DNA of 64,000 bases from Streptomyces toyocaensis (GCF_000725125.1 NZ_JFCB01000021.1:1-64000), one strand, 5' to 3'. Positions 27,601 to 34,884 are shown, counted from the stretch's first letter. A program made the numbers and translations. The notes: generated by a model from the sequence alone, not told the origin.

Positions 27601-30197
27601 TCGCGGCCAAGGAGTTCCCCGCGCTGCGCGTGGCGCTCGTCGACGTACGCGCGGCGGAGGCCGCCCGGGCGGCCTCCGCGATCGTGGCCGAGCCGTTCCC
27701 GGCCCGGCCGGTGCCGGTGTCGCTGCGCGCGGGCGTGCGCCGGGTGCGCACCCTGGAGCGGGTCGAACTGCCCGCCGCCGGCACCCGGTTCCGCCAGGGC
27801 GGCGTCTACCTGGTCGTCGGCGGGCTCGGTGCCGTGGGCCGGGACACCTGCCGGTACCTGGCCCGCGCCTACGCGGCGAAGCTGGTCGTGCTCGGCCGCT
27901 CCCCGCTCGACGAGACACGGCGGCAGACCGTCGCGGAGCTGGAGAAGTCGGGCGCCGAGGTCCGCTACGTCGCCCTGGACGCCACCGACCCGGACGCGCT
28001 GAAGGAGGCCGTCGATCTCGCCGTACGCGAGTTCGGCGCCCTGCACGGGGTGATCAACGCCGCGATGGTGCTGGTCAACCAGGTCCTGCGGGAACTGCCG
28101 GAGGACGGGCTGCGGACCGCCCTGGAGTCCAAGACCGACTCCACCTGGAGCCTGCTGCACGCGGTGCGCGACGTACCGCTGGACTTCGTGCTCCTCTACT
28201 CGTCCGGTGTGGCCTTCGAGGGCAATCACGGCCAGGCCGGCTACGCCGCCGGCTGCACGTTCGCCGACGCCTGTGCCCTGCACGCCGCCCGCACCCTGCC
28301 CTTCCCGGTGCGGGTGCTCAACCTCGGCTACTGGCACGCGGGCGGCGACCCGGACCGGGAGCGGGTGCTGCGCCGGTTCGGCGCCGCCGGCATCAGGCCG
28401 CTGAGCGCCGAGCAGGGCATGACCGTCGTCGAGCGGACCCTCGCGGCCGGGCTGCCCCAGGTGTTCGCCCTGGACGCCGACCGGCCCATCCTGGACAACC
28501 TCGGCATCGACCCGGACCGCACCCTGAGCGTGCTGCCGGGCGGTGCGCCCGACCGGCTGCCCGAGGTCCGCTTCCCGGGCGCGCCCGGCGCCGACCGTGA
28601 ACTGGCCTCGCATCAGCGTGCGGTCGCCGAGGCGGAGGAGCTGGCGCTGCGCCTGCTGGCATCGGTGCTCGACCGGGCGGGCCTGTTCGGTGCGGGCGAG
28701 GCCTCCCGGGACGAACTCGCCGCCCGCCTGGGCGTGGTGCCGGAGCACGCGGCGCTGTTCCAGGCGCAGCTGGACATGCTGGCCGAGGCGGACTGGCTGA
28801 CCGTCACGGACGGCGGCCGACTGCGCCCGACGGGCCGCGGGACCACCCCCGAAAAGGAACTGATCACTCGACTGGACGAGTTGACGCGACGTCATCATGC
28901 GCTCGCGCCGGTCGTGTCGCTCCTCGGTGACTGCCTGACCGCGCTGCCCGACGTGCTCACCGGCCGCCGCCCCGCCATGGAGGTCCTCTTCCCCGACGGC
29001 TCAGCCGAGCGTGTGGCCGCCGTCTACCGGGGCGACCCGGTCACCGACCGCTGCAACGGGGAGGTGGCGCGGCTCGTGGCCGAGCAGGTCGAGGCCCGGA
29101 GGGCCGCCGACCCCGCCGTACCGGTGCGGATCCTGGAGATCGGCGCCGGCACGGGCGGCACCACGGCGGCCGTGCTCGACGCCCTCGCCCCCTACGGCGA
29201 CGGCGTCGAGTACGTCTTCACCGACGTCTCCCCGGCCTTCGTCCGCAAGGCCCGCAGCCGCTTCGGTCCGCGGTACCCCTTCACCCGCTTCGAGGTGCTG
29301 GACATCGAGGCCGACCCGGCCGGGCAGGGCCTGAGCCCGGGCGCCCACGACGTGGTGCTCGCCACCAACGTCCTGCACGCCACCCGTCGGCTGTCCGACA
29401 CGCTGGCCGGGGCCAAGAGCCTGCTGCGGCGGGGCGGCGCCCTGCTGCTGGTGGAGGGCACCCGCGCCCGGCACCAGCTGGCGCTCGTCTTCGGCCTGAC
29501 GGCCGGCTGGTGGCTGTTCTCGGACCCCGAGCAGCGCATGCCCCGCTCCCCGCTGGCGAGTGAGCGCCAGTGGCGGGACGCGCTGGCCGCGTGCGGCTTC
29601 ACGGACATCAGCGCGGCTGCCCCGACCACGGAGGCCGGACCGGCCTTCCAGAGCGTCGTCGCCGCCGTCAGTGACGGCGTGGTGCCCGGCGGCGGGAAGG
29701 CTCCGACGGCCCAGCGCGAGCCGAAGCGGACCCCGGCCGCCGCGCCGGCTCCCGCCGCGGCCCCGTCCGCCCCCGTCGCCCCGGCCTCCGAGGACGACGC
29801 CCTGCGCCAGGTCACGGACGTCTTCGCCCGTGTCCTGGAGATGACCCCCGACCGGCTCGACCCCGACCTGACCTTCGAGAACTACGGCGTGGACTCGCTG
29901 GTCGTCCTGGAGCTGACCCGCGCGCTGGAAGCGGTCTACGGACCCCAGCCGGCGACCCTGCTGTTCGAGCGGATCACCATCCGGCAGCTGGCCGGGCACT
30001 TCGGCGCCCGGGCGCACAGCCCTGGAGAACCCGAAACACCCGGCACCATCCCCGAGCCCACCACCCCCGCAGCGCCCGCACCCGCCCCGGCCGACGACGC
30101 CGAGCGCCTGGTCGCGGGGCTGTCCGACGCAGCCGTCGACGAGCTGCTGGCCGAACTGCTCTCCCAGCGCGGAGAGTCCGAAGGAGGCGGACGATGA
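15618..30197 (+). CDS. trans-AT PKS, three reducing modules (triene-forming)
   Basis: GTG start at 15618 behind AAGGGGG. Module 1: KS 11-435 (Cys183), AT remnant, DH 712-975 (His741, Asp897), KR 1157-1330, ACP (Ser1435). Module 2: KS 1520-1945 (Cys1689), DH 2098-2365, KR 2603-2795, ACP (Ser2902). Module 3: KS 2986-3420 (Cys3162), DH 3604-3840 (His3617, Asp3766), KR 4061-4250, C-methyltransferase 4335-4690 (SAM motif EIGAGTGG), ACP (Ser4760). All KS domains keep Cys and both His. The C-terminus (SDAAVDELLAELLSQ) looks like a docking tail. Three DH-KR modules, the last with a methyltransferase, give a conjugated triene with one methyl branch, matching the 4-methyl-4,6,8-triene of inthomicin and oxazolomycin. 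It would act after the KS-ACP protein at 34885 although it is encoded before it (inference). Confidence 0.96.
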   Translation: MSSQEVEAAETDVAIIGMAGRFPGADDLDSFWRLLSEGREGITRFSREELAAAGVPARLLDDPEYVPAHGVVPDVDLFDTGYFEFTPAEAAVTDPQHRLLLTAGHAALEHAGYDPARYDGLISVYAGAAINTYLQQQVLPHVDQTTTSNHFAVMVGNDKDFLATRLSYKLDLKGPSYAVQTACSTSLVALHLACQGLINGECDMALAGGVTVKLPQAKGYLYEEGAILSRDGHVRPFDADASGTVLGNGVGVLVLKPLRDALADRDTIHAVIKGTATNNDGAGKVSFAAPGAAGQTAVIREAHTVSGVDPRSIGYVEAHGTATRLGDPVEVSALTRAFRESTADTGFCAIGSVKSNIGHLDAAAGVAGVIKTVLMMKHRTLVPTVNHTTPNPAIDFAAGPFKVSTDTAPWTGQGPLRAGVSSFGIGGTNAHAVLQEAPPAPVTGDADRAQQLLVVSARTPTALATAAQNLAAHLDGDDPAALADIAYTLAVGRRAHEYRLAVTGSDRAALARALRTAPVPERPVTGEVSFVFAEEVPDAAGLAGRWAAAEPAFAEHHEAALAAGAHRLGERGRAFAVQYALGKLWLDWGLTPVAVHGDGLAARAAACVTGALRLQDALTGDGLVPPAARARIPVRGAHDEVRGVALGVTDGPWDGVARAWQAGAAVDWAAWFAGEERGRVPLPTYPFEGRRCWLTGPDTPAPADRVTGPGPHPMLDENVSTLDTLAFRSSRTGTEFYLADHRVDAEPVLPAAGQLELARAAGELSLGGPVRLRGVSFEQLLSYATGPRTALVQLWRDRDTVGFELTADERMVAAGEIHPGAVERPAPADPAAVAARCAELVAHTDCYDVLRTHGLDYGPRMRALTEVRLGDREAFGTLELPEGASLDGAVLNPALLDGALHALVVLLARAYGERADGFLPMALGELTVHAPVTGPCHVHVTAGRLGERTAHADLTVVDTHGQVLARLHDLAVRVLGEPRESALLVRRWTAAPAEPTGAPLGHTAAVVAPDPARGTQLAAHLTALGIGTVTRGLDPATAPDVVLVDAPAPEEALHAVRTLLGARPTAPVRVLLLHRHDTDGPRPEHAALAAFARTVRAENPLLEVQAVGLAEDAAEADALAAELAGHGRDPEVAHTAQGRRIPQAEPAPAARPSAVRDGGVYVVTGGAGGLGRAVAGRLLSRADARVVLLGRSERPADLDERLVYHSVDVSDPEALTDRLAAVRQEFGPLTGVVHAAGVLRDGFALTKSAEDVAAVLAPKAAGLRALDAATADDPLDFFVAFSSIAAHIASPGQTDYAYANAYLEAYAERHRRVTAIAWPMWADGGMRQSAEAAADIAARTGFGVLPTEVGLDLFEQALGTPGALVAAYGDLRTITPALTAPAARAARPATAEPPAGGGPREEALRLLRELIAAETGLDAAELAEDAPFDRLGIDSLMIAKLNRELDRHFDALSKTLFFEYATLGELAGFFAEHHAAELTGGTPAAAPAGPAAEGTAPRPPCAPRRIARAGAAEPAEDDTDAIAVIGLAGRYPAADDLDELWTTLAEGRDAVTEIPAERWDGRRWYDPDPAAPGLAHTRWGGFLRDVDRFDPLFFGISPRQAELMDPQERLFLQNAWHVLEDAGYRRSDLAGRPVGVYVGVMYGEYQFHGALDALRGGRPLTGSSFATIANRVSHALDLSGPSMALDTMCSSSLTAIHLACESLRRGESELAVAGGVNVSVHPYKFAFLSQGRFLSSDGRCRAFGAGGDGYVPGEGVGAVLLKPYRKARADGDRIHGLILGSAVNHGARTNGYSVPNPRAQQRAITTAMERAGVTPRDIGYVEAHGTGTALGDPIELTGLTHAYRSAEAAPGTWPIGSVKSNIGHLESAAGIAGLTKVLLQFRHRTLVPSLHSGELNPNIDFERSPFRVQRELSAWPDRDGPRRAGLSSFGAGGANAHLVLEESPDPDPVTDLPAGEQRTGDPVLFLLSARDEERLRAYAESAARFVETERVPLADLCFTTQVGREPFDARLAVAVTDGGELVAALRRFADGGPAPDLAGAGPLAEPARRWLGGADVDWAAWHAGRPGPAPRRVRAPQYPFAAERYWIPLDPDLGTAAPHPLVDANESTVAGVRFRKTLRAHDPLLRDHMIEGRPLLAGAATLEFVRAAAALAEPGTRHALREVVWGRAVELRDGEMDLFVSFRPDGTGLAFEVWSGTDTGRTTHARGSAVPAPAVPEAAEDLAALRERLSVVRDGPTAYTEYAAAGFAYGPSFQVIDEIRVGPGEALVRLAQAGTAAGTRLPPALLDGVLRACHWTGRTTSPRPGELAVPFSLGALDSFAPLPAVCHAYARLAGESAGVRRFDLTVYDDQGRVLASLRDFAGRLPGTRAALASPAPDTRAALAGRTPTAQAGPEPATGEARLYEPYWRPAADPEPAGAAGTLALLGRHPDLESALTATGVWQRVVAVGEDTGRLASLADEDGLDLAVVLGDADDGSPADLLDHACTPVLDVLDAARTGVLPGRVRCLVLHPQNAGEDRPEWAALAGFARSTGPVAPRLELLTLGVDSAAPAAEVARAVAVELRAAPRAAGLEVRRTASGERQVRSLRPLTGRTTPADVPLRDGGVYVVTGGAGALGRLLAEHLARTHAAKLVLIGRSEPDERTRAWHRTLTGLGAEVLALRADVARAGELGTALAAARDRFGTLHGVFHLAGVADEGRADGDRRRFARLLGAKTHGLVHLDRLTREDPLDLFVVFSSVSSLIGDFGAAGYATANRFADLYTVLRDRRVRRGEGRGRSLSLAWPLWAAGGVDGLVREEELAAYTRRSGMRALTAEAGLDLLARSFAPGAAWLVPAWGDPAEVDAALTGAPGPSRPVAPAPTARTGRLRDRVVDHLREVLAGVLKLPAGRLDSRVPLDDYGLDSVLVMESNALLGKDFPGLRGTVFFEFRTVDELAGHILAEQADAVTRLFPEETEPSRHETRLPRQDAASAPAPVPHTPPARRDADEPIAVIGISGRYPQADTLEEFWRNLAEGRDCVTEVPADRWDADALFDADPAAPGRSYSRWGGFLSDVDSFDSLFFQIAPKQARTMDPQERLFLQTAWSALENAGYPPSRIPAPRHGGQGHDVGVFVGVMWDDYAILAAAESARGNPQVVLANRSAIANQVSYFGDFRGPSVVIDTACSASLVAVHQACESIRRGECSYAVAGGVNVAVHPDKYVHLSRKTMLSADGRCRAFGAGGTGYVPGEGVGAVVLKRLSDAERDGDTVHAVIRASAVNHGGRTSGYTVPNPQAQQALVEQALDAAGIDARTIGCVEAHGTGTALGDPIEHTALAQAFARHTGDTGFCALGSVKSAIGHLEGAAGIAGLTKAVLQLRHGTLLPTLHAEEPNPVIDFESSPFTVQRETAPWPRAYDGDGRPLPRRAAVSSFGAGGTNAHVVVEEYIAPEPAPAGPGQAELIVLSARDEERLRARAADLGRALAEPGAPRLADVAHTLRVGREPLAVRLAFVATDLADAAGKLAAVGRGEGGQWLHLGRVEQHPPLAGLLTDGIGGEDFLAAQIAAGADDLLGRLWVSGVTVDWDLLHRLRPAERRRVPLPTYPFERVRHWLDTTPAPAPARGPHRWERRLSADEPVLRDHVVDGRPILPGVGHLDLVAEASGGLAGRACVDVRWIVPLALGEAEETVTVAWDGEEYEIRGADGAVRSCGRLAAAPAAPAPLDVTALRARLDEGVDEGSFYRALAGQGLPYGPFFRRVRQVWTGRDEVLGRIGDTAGEDPAHALHPGVLDAALHTVAALLVRRRGEHARPMLPFAADRVEVFGAVPATGWSYVRETGTDRCEVLLCDDTGAVRVRFEGLTYREAKPSAVVVHRPVWTARPAEERAADARRVLLVGERLDAEPAAGIARAHHGADVRRLPVGPGGLADAELDRALAGSGAPDLVYFLATAPGGEPAGRAELRALTDRGPVALYRLVRALARHGLLERGTRLKVVTTDVHPLEAGDDSSPWAAGTAGLAAVAAKEFPALRVALVDVRAAEAARAASAIVAEPFPARPVPVSLRAGVRRVRTLERVELPAAGTRFRQGGVYLVVGGLGAVGRDTCRYLARAYAAKLVVLGRSPLDETRRQTVAELEKSGAEVRYVALDATDPDALKEAVDLAVREFGALHGVINAAMVLVNQVLRELPEDGLRTALESKTDSTWSLLHAVRDVPLDFVLLYSSGVAFEGNHGQAGYAAGCTFADACALHAARTLPFPVRVLNLGYWHAGGDPDRERVLRRFGAAGIRPLSAEQGMTVVERTLAAGLPQVFALDADRPILDNLGIDPDRTLSVLPGGAPDRLPEVRFPGAPGADRELASHQRAVAEAEELALRLLASVLDRAGLFGAGEASRDELAARLGVVPEHAALFQAQLDMLAEADWLTVTDGGRLRPTGRGTTPEKELITRLDELTRRHHALAPVVSLLGDCLTALPDVLTGRRPAMEVLFPDGSAERVAAVYRGDPVTDRCNGEVARLVAEQVEARRAADPAVPVRILEIGAGTGGTTAAVLDALAPYGDGVEYVFTDVSPAFVRKARSRFGPRYPFTRFEVLDIEADPAGQGLSPGAHDVVLATNVLHATRRLSDTLAGAKSLLRRGGALLLVEGTRARHQLALVFGLTAGWWLFSDPEQRMPRSPLASERQWRDALAACGFTDISAAAPTTEAGPAFQSVVAAVSDGVVPGGGKAPTAQREPKRTPAAAPAPAAAPSAPVAPASEDDALRQVTDVFARVLEMTPDRLDPDLTFENYGVDSLVVLELTRALEAVYGPQPATLLFERITIRQLAGHFGARAHSPGEPETPGTIPEPTTPAAPAPAPADDAERLVAGLSDAAVDELLAELLSQRGESEGGGR
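17190..17480 (+). other. Degenerate acyltransferase remnant
   Basis: Between KS1 and DH1 the sequence keeps AT-like stretches (EPAFAEHHEAAL; FAVQYALGKLWLDWGL). The GHSxGE nucleophile region reads VHGDGLAARAA, with no catalytic Ser, and the C-terminal AT half is missing. It probably survives as an AT docking or linker segment. Confidence 0.7.
21909..22710 (+). other. Dehydratase with two altered active-site positions
   Basis: The catalytic His is present (21999-22001), but the Pro of HxxxGxxxxP is Ala (HMIEGRPLLA). The DxxxQ/H motif ends in Arg (DGVLR; Asp 22476-22478, Arg 22488-22490). The activity of this DH is less certain than that of its neighbours, yet the predicted triene needs it. Confidence 0.65.
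30181..30187 (+). promoter_or_regulatory. Ribosome binding site AAGGAGG for the starter gene
   Basis: A consensus Shine-Dalgarno AAGGAGG, 6 nt before the ATG at 30194, lies inside the last codons of the preceding PKS gene. It supports this start and reinitiation at the ATGA overlap. Confidence 0.85.
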
Positions 30198-33100
30198 CTG
30201 CCGAGCCGTTCAGCTGTGTCGTGATCGGCGAGGAGACCCTCCTCGTCGAGTGCACCAGGCTGCTCGTGGCCCGCGGACACACGGTGGCCGCCGTGGTGTC
30301 CCCCTCCGCCGAGCTGCTCGACTGGGCCGAGGAGGAGGGTCTGCCCGCCGTGCCGTTCGGCGCGGACCTCGCCGAGCGGCTGGCCCCGCTGCGCTTCGAC
30401 TACCTGTTCAGCATCGCCAACCTCCGGATGCTCCCGGAGAAGGTGCTCGCGCTGCCCGCCCGGCTGCCCGTCAACTTCCACGACGGTCCGCTGCCCCGGC
30501 ACGCGGGTCTGTTCGCCACCAGCTGGGCCATCCTCGACGGTGACAAGCAGCACGGCGTCACCTGGCACGTGATGCGGCGGGAGGCCGACACCGGCGACGT
30601 GCTCAAGCAGCGCACGGTGCCCGTCGATCCGGCGGCCACGGTGCACGACCTCGACGTCGCCTGCTTCGAGGCGGGCGTCGAGTCCTTCGCCGAACTCGTG
30701 GAAGAACTGGCCGCCGGCACGGTCACCCGCACCCCGCAGGACCTGGGCCTGCGTACGTACCACGGCCGGTACGACGGCCTGCCCCGGGGCGGTGTGTTCG
30801 ACTGGCGCCGGTCCGCCGCCGAACTGGACGCACTGGTGCGGGCCACCGCGTTCGGACGCCGCCGCAACGACTTCGGCACGGCGCTGCTCGCCGTGCCGGA
30901 CGGGCTGCTGGCCGTCCGCGCCGTGCAGGTCACCGACCGGACCTCCACCGCCGAGCCCGGCACCGTCGTGGACGCCGGAGCCGACGCCCTCACCGTGGCC
31001 ACCGGCGACCGGGACGTCCGCCTCACCGACCTCGCCGCCCTGTCCGGGGAGCGGCTCGACCCCCTCGCCCTGGCCCGGGAACTCGGCGGCCGGTTCCCGC
31101 ACCTGCCCGACGCGGCGGTCACCGCACTCGCGGAGGCCGCCCGCGCCGCCCACCGCGAGGAGAGCCGCTGGCTGCGCGCCCTGCGGTCGCTGCGGCCGGT
31201 GCTCCCGCCGAGGTTCGGCCCGCTGAACCCGGTGATCCGCCCGGAGGGCCCGGTTCCGCTGCCCGAGGTCCTGCGCGAGCGGAGCACGGAGCCCGAGCGG
31301 ACGGCACTCGCCGCCGCCCTGGCCTTCCTCACCCGGCTGACCCGGGGCGACGAGCGGCACGTCGCCGTGTCCGTCCCGCGGGCTGCCTCCCCGGCCGCCT
31401 CCCGCGTCCTCGCGCCCGACGTGCCCCTGCACACACCGGAGGAACTGCCGGACCTGACCCTGTCCGGCCTCACCGAGCTGATCGGCACCGCACTCGACGA
31501 GTTCCGGGACCGCACGCCGTACCGGCGTGACGTGGCCCTGCGCCACCCGGACCTGACCGGTGCCGCCCGCACCGGGCTGCCCGTCGCCGTCGTCCTGCCC
31601 GGCGGCGCGGCCGAACCGGGTGACCGGCCGCTGACCGTCCGCGTCGACGCCGACGGAGCCGTCGGCTTCCACGCGGGCGCCGGACTGACCACGGAGCACG
31701 AGCGCTGGCTCGCCGGGCACTTCGCCACCTTCCTCGACGCCCTCGCCGCGGCACCCCACCTCCCGCTCGGCACCGCCGACCTGCTCGCCCCCGAGGAGCG
31801 GGAGCTGCTGCTGGGCCCGTGGAACGACACCGTCGAGGAGTACCCGCGCGAGGAGACCGTGACCCGGCTGGTCACCGACATCGCCTGCGCCGCACCCGAC
31901 GTCACCGCCGTCCGCTTCCAGGACCGCGCCCTCAGCTACGGCGAACTCGACGAGGCCACCGACCGGCTGGCCCGGCACCTCGCCGGTCTCGGGGCGGGCC
32001 CCGGCACGCTCGTCGGCGTCTACCTGGAGCGCTCGCCCGAACTGCTGGTCAGCCTGCTCGCCGTCCTGCGTACGGGCGCCGCCTACGTGCCGATCGACCC
32101 GATCTACCCGCCCGCACGCATCGGCCACATGCTCCAGGACTCCGGCGCCCGGCTGGTCGTGACCGACGAGACGCTGGGCGGCACCCTGGCGGAGTTCCCG
32201 GTCACCGCGGTGCCGGTCACCTCCGTGCCCACCGTGGGGCCACCGGCGGCCCCCTTCGACCGCTCCGACCCGGACACCCCCGCCTACGTGATCTACACCT
32301 CCGGCTCCACCGGCCGGCCCAAGGGCGTCCAGGTCGGCCACCGGGCGCTTGTCAACTTCCTGTGGACCATGGCCCGCAGGCCCGGCTTCGGCTCCCGGGA
32401 CTCGCTGCTCGCGCTGACCACCGTGTGCTTCGACATCGCGGGCCTGGAACTGTACCTGCCGGTGGTGCGGGGCGGCACCGTGGACATCCTCTCCGCCGCC
32501 GAGGCCGCCGACGGCGTCGCCCTCCGCGAGCGCGTGGAACGCTCCGCGCCCACCGTCCTGCAGGCCACCCCGACCACCTGGCAGATGCTGCTCGCCGCCG
32601 GCTGGAGCGGCGATCCGCGGCTGCGGGCGCTGTGCGGCGGTGAACCGCTGCCGCACGAGCTGGCGAAGGAACTCGTGGTCCGCGTCGGCGCGTTGTACAA
32701 CATGTACGGCCCGACCGAGACCACCATCTGGTCCACCGTCGACCGGGTGCTGCCCGGCGAGGCGGCCACCATCGGCCGCCCCATCGGCAACACCGGCTGC
32801 CACGTCCTCGACGAGCGCGGAGTCCCGGTCCCGCCGGGCATCCCCGGCGAGCTGTACCTGTCCGGCGACGGCGTCGCCGACGGCTACCTCGGCCGGCCCG
32901 AGCTGACCGCCGAACGTTTCGTCACGGTCCCCGGCGGCGGCACCGGCCGCGCCTATCGCACCGGCGACCTGGTACGCCACCTGCCCGACGGCCGCCTGGA
33001 GTACCTGGAGCGGATCGACGGCCAGATCAAGCTCAACGGCTACCGCATCGAACTCGGCGAGGTGGAGTCCGCCCTGCGCCGGCTGCCGGGCGTCACCGCC

Positions 33101-33661
33101 GCCGTCGCCGTCGTCCGCGAGGACCGGCCCGGCGAACGCCGCCTGACCGGCTACCTGGTCGGCCCGGCGGGCCCGCTGGACACCGCCGCGCTGCGCGCCG
33201 TCCTGGGCGAGCGCCTGCCCGCCTACATGGTCCCCGCCGCCCTCGTCGTCCTGCTCCGGCTGCCGCTCACCCCGAACGGCAAGATCGACCGCAGGGCACT
33301 GCCCAAGCCGGACGTCGTCCGTGTCGCCGGCGGCGCGGCGGCCGTCCGCACCGATCTGGAGCGGCGCATCGCCGAGGTCTGGTGCGAGGCGCTCGGCCTG
33401 GAGTGGGTCGGTGCCGAGGACAATTTCTTCGACGTCGGCGGTGATTCGTTGCGCCTGACGTCCGTGGTGGCGACCCTGCGTGAGCGGCTCGGCCTCCAGG
33501 TCACCCGCCTCGACATGTTCGGCCATCCGACCGTACGGGCCATGGCTGCCCGTGTCGCCGACGCCGGCCGCTCCGCCGGGCCCGCCGTGCCACGGCCCCG
33601 GCGCGTCCGGGACACGGCGGCGCTCGCCGGCCGCCGCGACCGCAGAAGGCGGCGCCCATGA
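30194..33661 (+). CDS. Starter protein: formyltransferase-A(Gly)-PCP
   Basis: ATG start overlapping the previous stop as ATGA. Residues 1-290 are a formyltransferase of the methionyl-tRNA formyltransferase type (NFHDGPLP around residue 93). Residues about 300-535 look like an eroded condensation domain that keeps the C-A linker (ELLLGPWNDT) but no HHxxxDG. The A domain at 545-1040 has specificity residues D-I-L-Q-L-G-M-I-W, the glycine code. The PCP has GGDS (Ser1085). The protein should load glycine and N-formylate it, giving formylglycyl-PCP. FT-A-PCP starters of this kind are known from oxazolomycin and conglobatin, where formylglycine becomes the oxazole. The next two genes supply the matching extension and cyclisation steps. 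Confidence 0.95.
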   Translation: MTAEPFSCVVIGEETLLVECTRLLVARGHTVAAVVSPSAELLDWAEEEGLPAVPFGADLAERLAPLRFDYLFSIANLRMLPEKVLALPARLPVNFHDGPLPRHAGLFATSWAILDGDKQHGVTWHVMRREADTGDVLKQRTVPVDPAATVHDLDVACFEAGVESFAELVEELAAGTVTRTPQDLGLRTYHGRYDGLPRGGVFDWRRSAAELDALVRATAFGRRRNDFGTALLAVPDGLLAVRAVQVTDRTSTAEPGTVVDAGADALTVATGDRDVRLTDLAALSGERLDPLALARELGGRFPHLPDAAVTALAEAARAAHREESRWLRALRSLRPVLPPRFGPLNPVIRPEGPVPLPEVLRERSTEPERTALAAALAFLTRLTRGDERHVAVSVPRAASPAASRVLAPDVPLHTPEELPDLTLSGLTELIGTALDEFRDRTPYRRDVALRHPDLTGAARTGLPVAVVLPGGAAEPGDRPLTVRVDADGAVGFHAGAGLTTEHERWLAGHFATFLDALAAAPHLPLGTADLLAPEERELLLGPWNDTVEEYPREETVTRLVTDIACAAPDVTAVRFQDRALSYGELDEATDRLARHLAGLGAGPGTLVGVYLERSPELLVSLLAVLRTGAAYVPIDPIYPPARIGHMLQDSGARLVVTDETLGGTLAEFPVTAVPVTSVPTVGPPAAPFDRSDPDTPAYVIYTSGSTGRPKGVQVGHRALVNFLWTMARRPGFGSRDSLLALTTVCFDIAGLELYLPVVRGGTVDILSAAEAADGVALRERVERSAPTVLQATPTTWQMLLAAGWSGDPRLRALCGGEPLPHELAKELVVRVGALYNMYGPTETTIWSTVDRVLPGEAATIGRPIGNTGCHVLDERGVPVPPGIPGELYLSGDGVADGYLGRPELTAERFVTVPGGGTGRAYRTGDLVRHLPDGRLEYLERIDGQIKLNGYRIELGEVESALRRLPGVTAAVAVVREDRPGERRLTGYLVGPAGPLDTAALRAVLGERLPAYMVPAALVVLLRLPLTPNGKIDRRALPKPDVVRVAGGAAAVRTDLERRIAEVWCEALGLEWVGAEDNFFDVGGDSLRLTSVVATLRERLGLQVTRLDMFGHPTVRAMAARVADAGRSAGPAVPRPRRVRDTAALAGRRDRRRRRP
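31100..31815 (+). other. Condensation-domain remnant between FT and A
   Basis: About 240 residues with C-domain-like end signatures (LPLGTADLLAPEERELLLGPWN) but no HHxxxDG. A starter module needs no condensation, so this appears to be the relic of a C-A-PCP module whose front was replaced by a formyltransferase. Confidence 0.55.
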
Positions 33662-34860
33662 CCGGCCGGCACGACGTCGCCACACCCACCGCACAGCCCG
33701 ATCCGTCCGTTTCACCAGGGGGTTCCGTGTCCAGCTGCCAGGTCTGCTCGCTCAAGGCCAATCACCCGGGAGTGGTGCTCGACGACCAGGGGGTGTGCAA
33801 CCTGTGCAACCTTGACTTCGCCGAGGACCTGCTCGTCAACTACCGCTACACCAGCGAGGTGTTCTCCGAGTTCCAGCAGGCGCCGCCCGGCACCGGCGAG
33901 TACGACTGCCTGTTCATGTACAGCGGCGGCAAGGACAGCACCTACATGCTGGACAAGTTCGTCAACGAGTACGGCAAGCGGGTGCTGGCCTTCACCTTCG
34001 ACGTGCCCTTCGAGAGCGTGCACGCCGCCCAGAACATCGCGCTGGCCCGGGAGAAGATCCCGGCGACGTTCGTGCTGGACGCCGACGACGACAACATCAA
34101 GCTGATGATGCGCGAGGTGTTCAACCGTCCCGCGCCGAAGAAGCCCGGCAAGTACCTGGACGAGAAGCTCCCCTGCGTCTCCTGCCGCACCTTCTTCGTG
34201 CTGCGCGCGATCCTCATGGCCTACCGGCAGAAGATCCCCTACATCGCGCTGTGCGCCGACCCGCAGCAGATCCTCACCATGGAGTCCAACGTCCGGGAGA
34301 TCGTGCGCGACTTCTACAAGACGTTCGGCGAGCGGCTCACCGACACGCTCTTCGGCGGGCAGCTGGAGGAACTCCTCTTCGACGACGACGAGAACCTTCC
34401 GAAGATCGTCTTCCCGTTCATCGCCATGAGGCACGAGTACGACCCCGACCGCATCGTGGAGGAACTGCGGGCCAAGGGTCTGTACCAGTCCTCGCCGATG
34501 GAGACGCACTGCACGCTCTTCCCGCTGCTGAACTACTACTCGTTCAAGAACTTCGACTGCATGTTCTACAAGCTCAACGCGGCCAGCCATGTGCGGTCCG
34601 TCAAGCGCAACGCCTCCTACGACCGCCAGACCTTCAGCATCAAGTTCCCGCGCTCACTCGACCTCGCGGACGTGGAGGAACGGCTGGGCGAGGTCGTCAA
34701 GGAGATCGCGGCGGGGGAGGGCGACCGCGACGAGCAGGAGCGCAGCCTCGTCGACCTCTTCCAGCGCATGGACGCCTCCGAGGACGCCGCCCGCTTCGTC
34801 GCCCGCAGCTTCCTCGACATGCGATCCGTCGCCACCGACCTCGGCATACGGCTGAGCTGA
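33658..34860 (+). CDS. PP-loop (N-type ATP pyrophosphatase) cyclodehydratase, oxazole formation
   Basis: ATG overlaps the preceding stop (ATGA). Cysteines 27, 30, 47 and 50 form a CxxC-x16-CxxC zinc-ribbon-like start, and SGGKDS at 89-94 is the PP-loop that binds ATP. Further conserved-looking Cys residues sit in LPCVSCRTFF and METHC. The overall plan resembles N-acetyl-sugar amidotransferases of the N-type ATP pyrophosphatase superfamily. In conglobatin and oxazolomycin clusters, enzymes of this family stand next to the formylglycine starter and are assigned to oxazole ring closure. The inferred reaction is ATP-driven cyclodehydration of N-formylglycyl beta-ketoacyl carrier to a 5-substituted oxazole. 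A second possible start is the GTG at 33727, preceded by AGGGGG, which would remove 23 residues before the zinc ribbon. Confidence 0.92.
   Translation: MTGRHDVATPTAQPDPSVSPGGSVSSCQVCSLKANHPGVVLDDQGVCNLCNLDFAEDLLVNYRYTSEVFSEFQQAPPGTGEYDCLFMYSGGKDSTYMLDKFVNEYGKRVLAFTFDVPFESVHAAQNIALAREKIPATFVLDADDDNIKLMMREVFNRPAPKKPGKYLDEKLPCVSCRTFFVLRAILMAYRQKIPYIALCADPQQILTMESNVREIVRDFYKTFGERLTDTLFGGQLEELLFDDDENLPKIVFPFIAMRHEYDPDRIVEELRAKGLYQSSPMETHCTLFPLLNYYSFKNFDCMFYKLNAASHVRSVKRNASYDRQTFSIKFPRSLDLADVEERLGEVVKEIAAGEGDRDEQERSLVDLFQRMDASEDAARFVARSFLDMRSVATDLGIRLS
33717..33729 (+). promoter_or_regulatory. Alternative ribosome binding site and GTG start
   Basis: AGGGGG at 33717-33722 followed 4 nt later by an in-frame GTG (33727). 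The residues skipped (rich in Ser, Pro, Thr) lie before the CxxC ribbon and show no conserved look, so this may be the real start of the PP-loop enzyme. Confidence 0.5.
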
Positions 34861-34884
34861 GACCAGAGCAGGAGAACCAGCACC

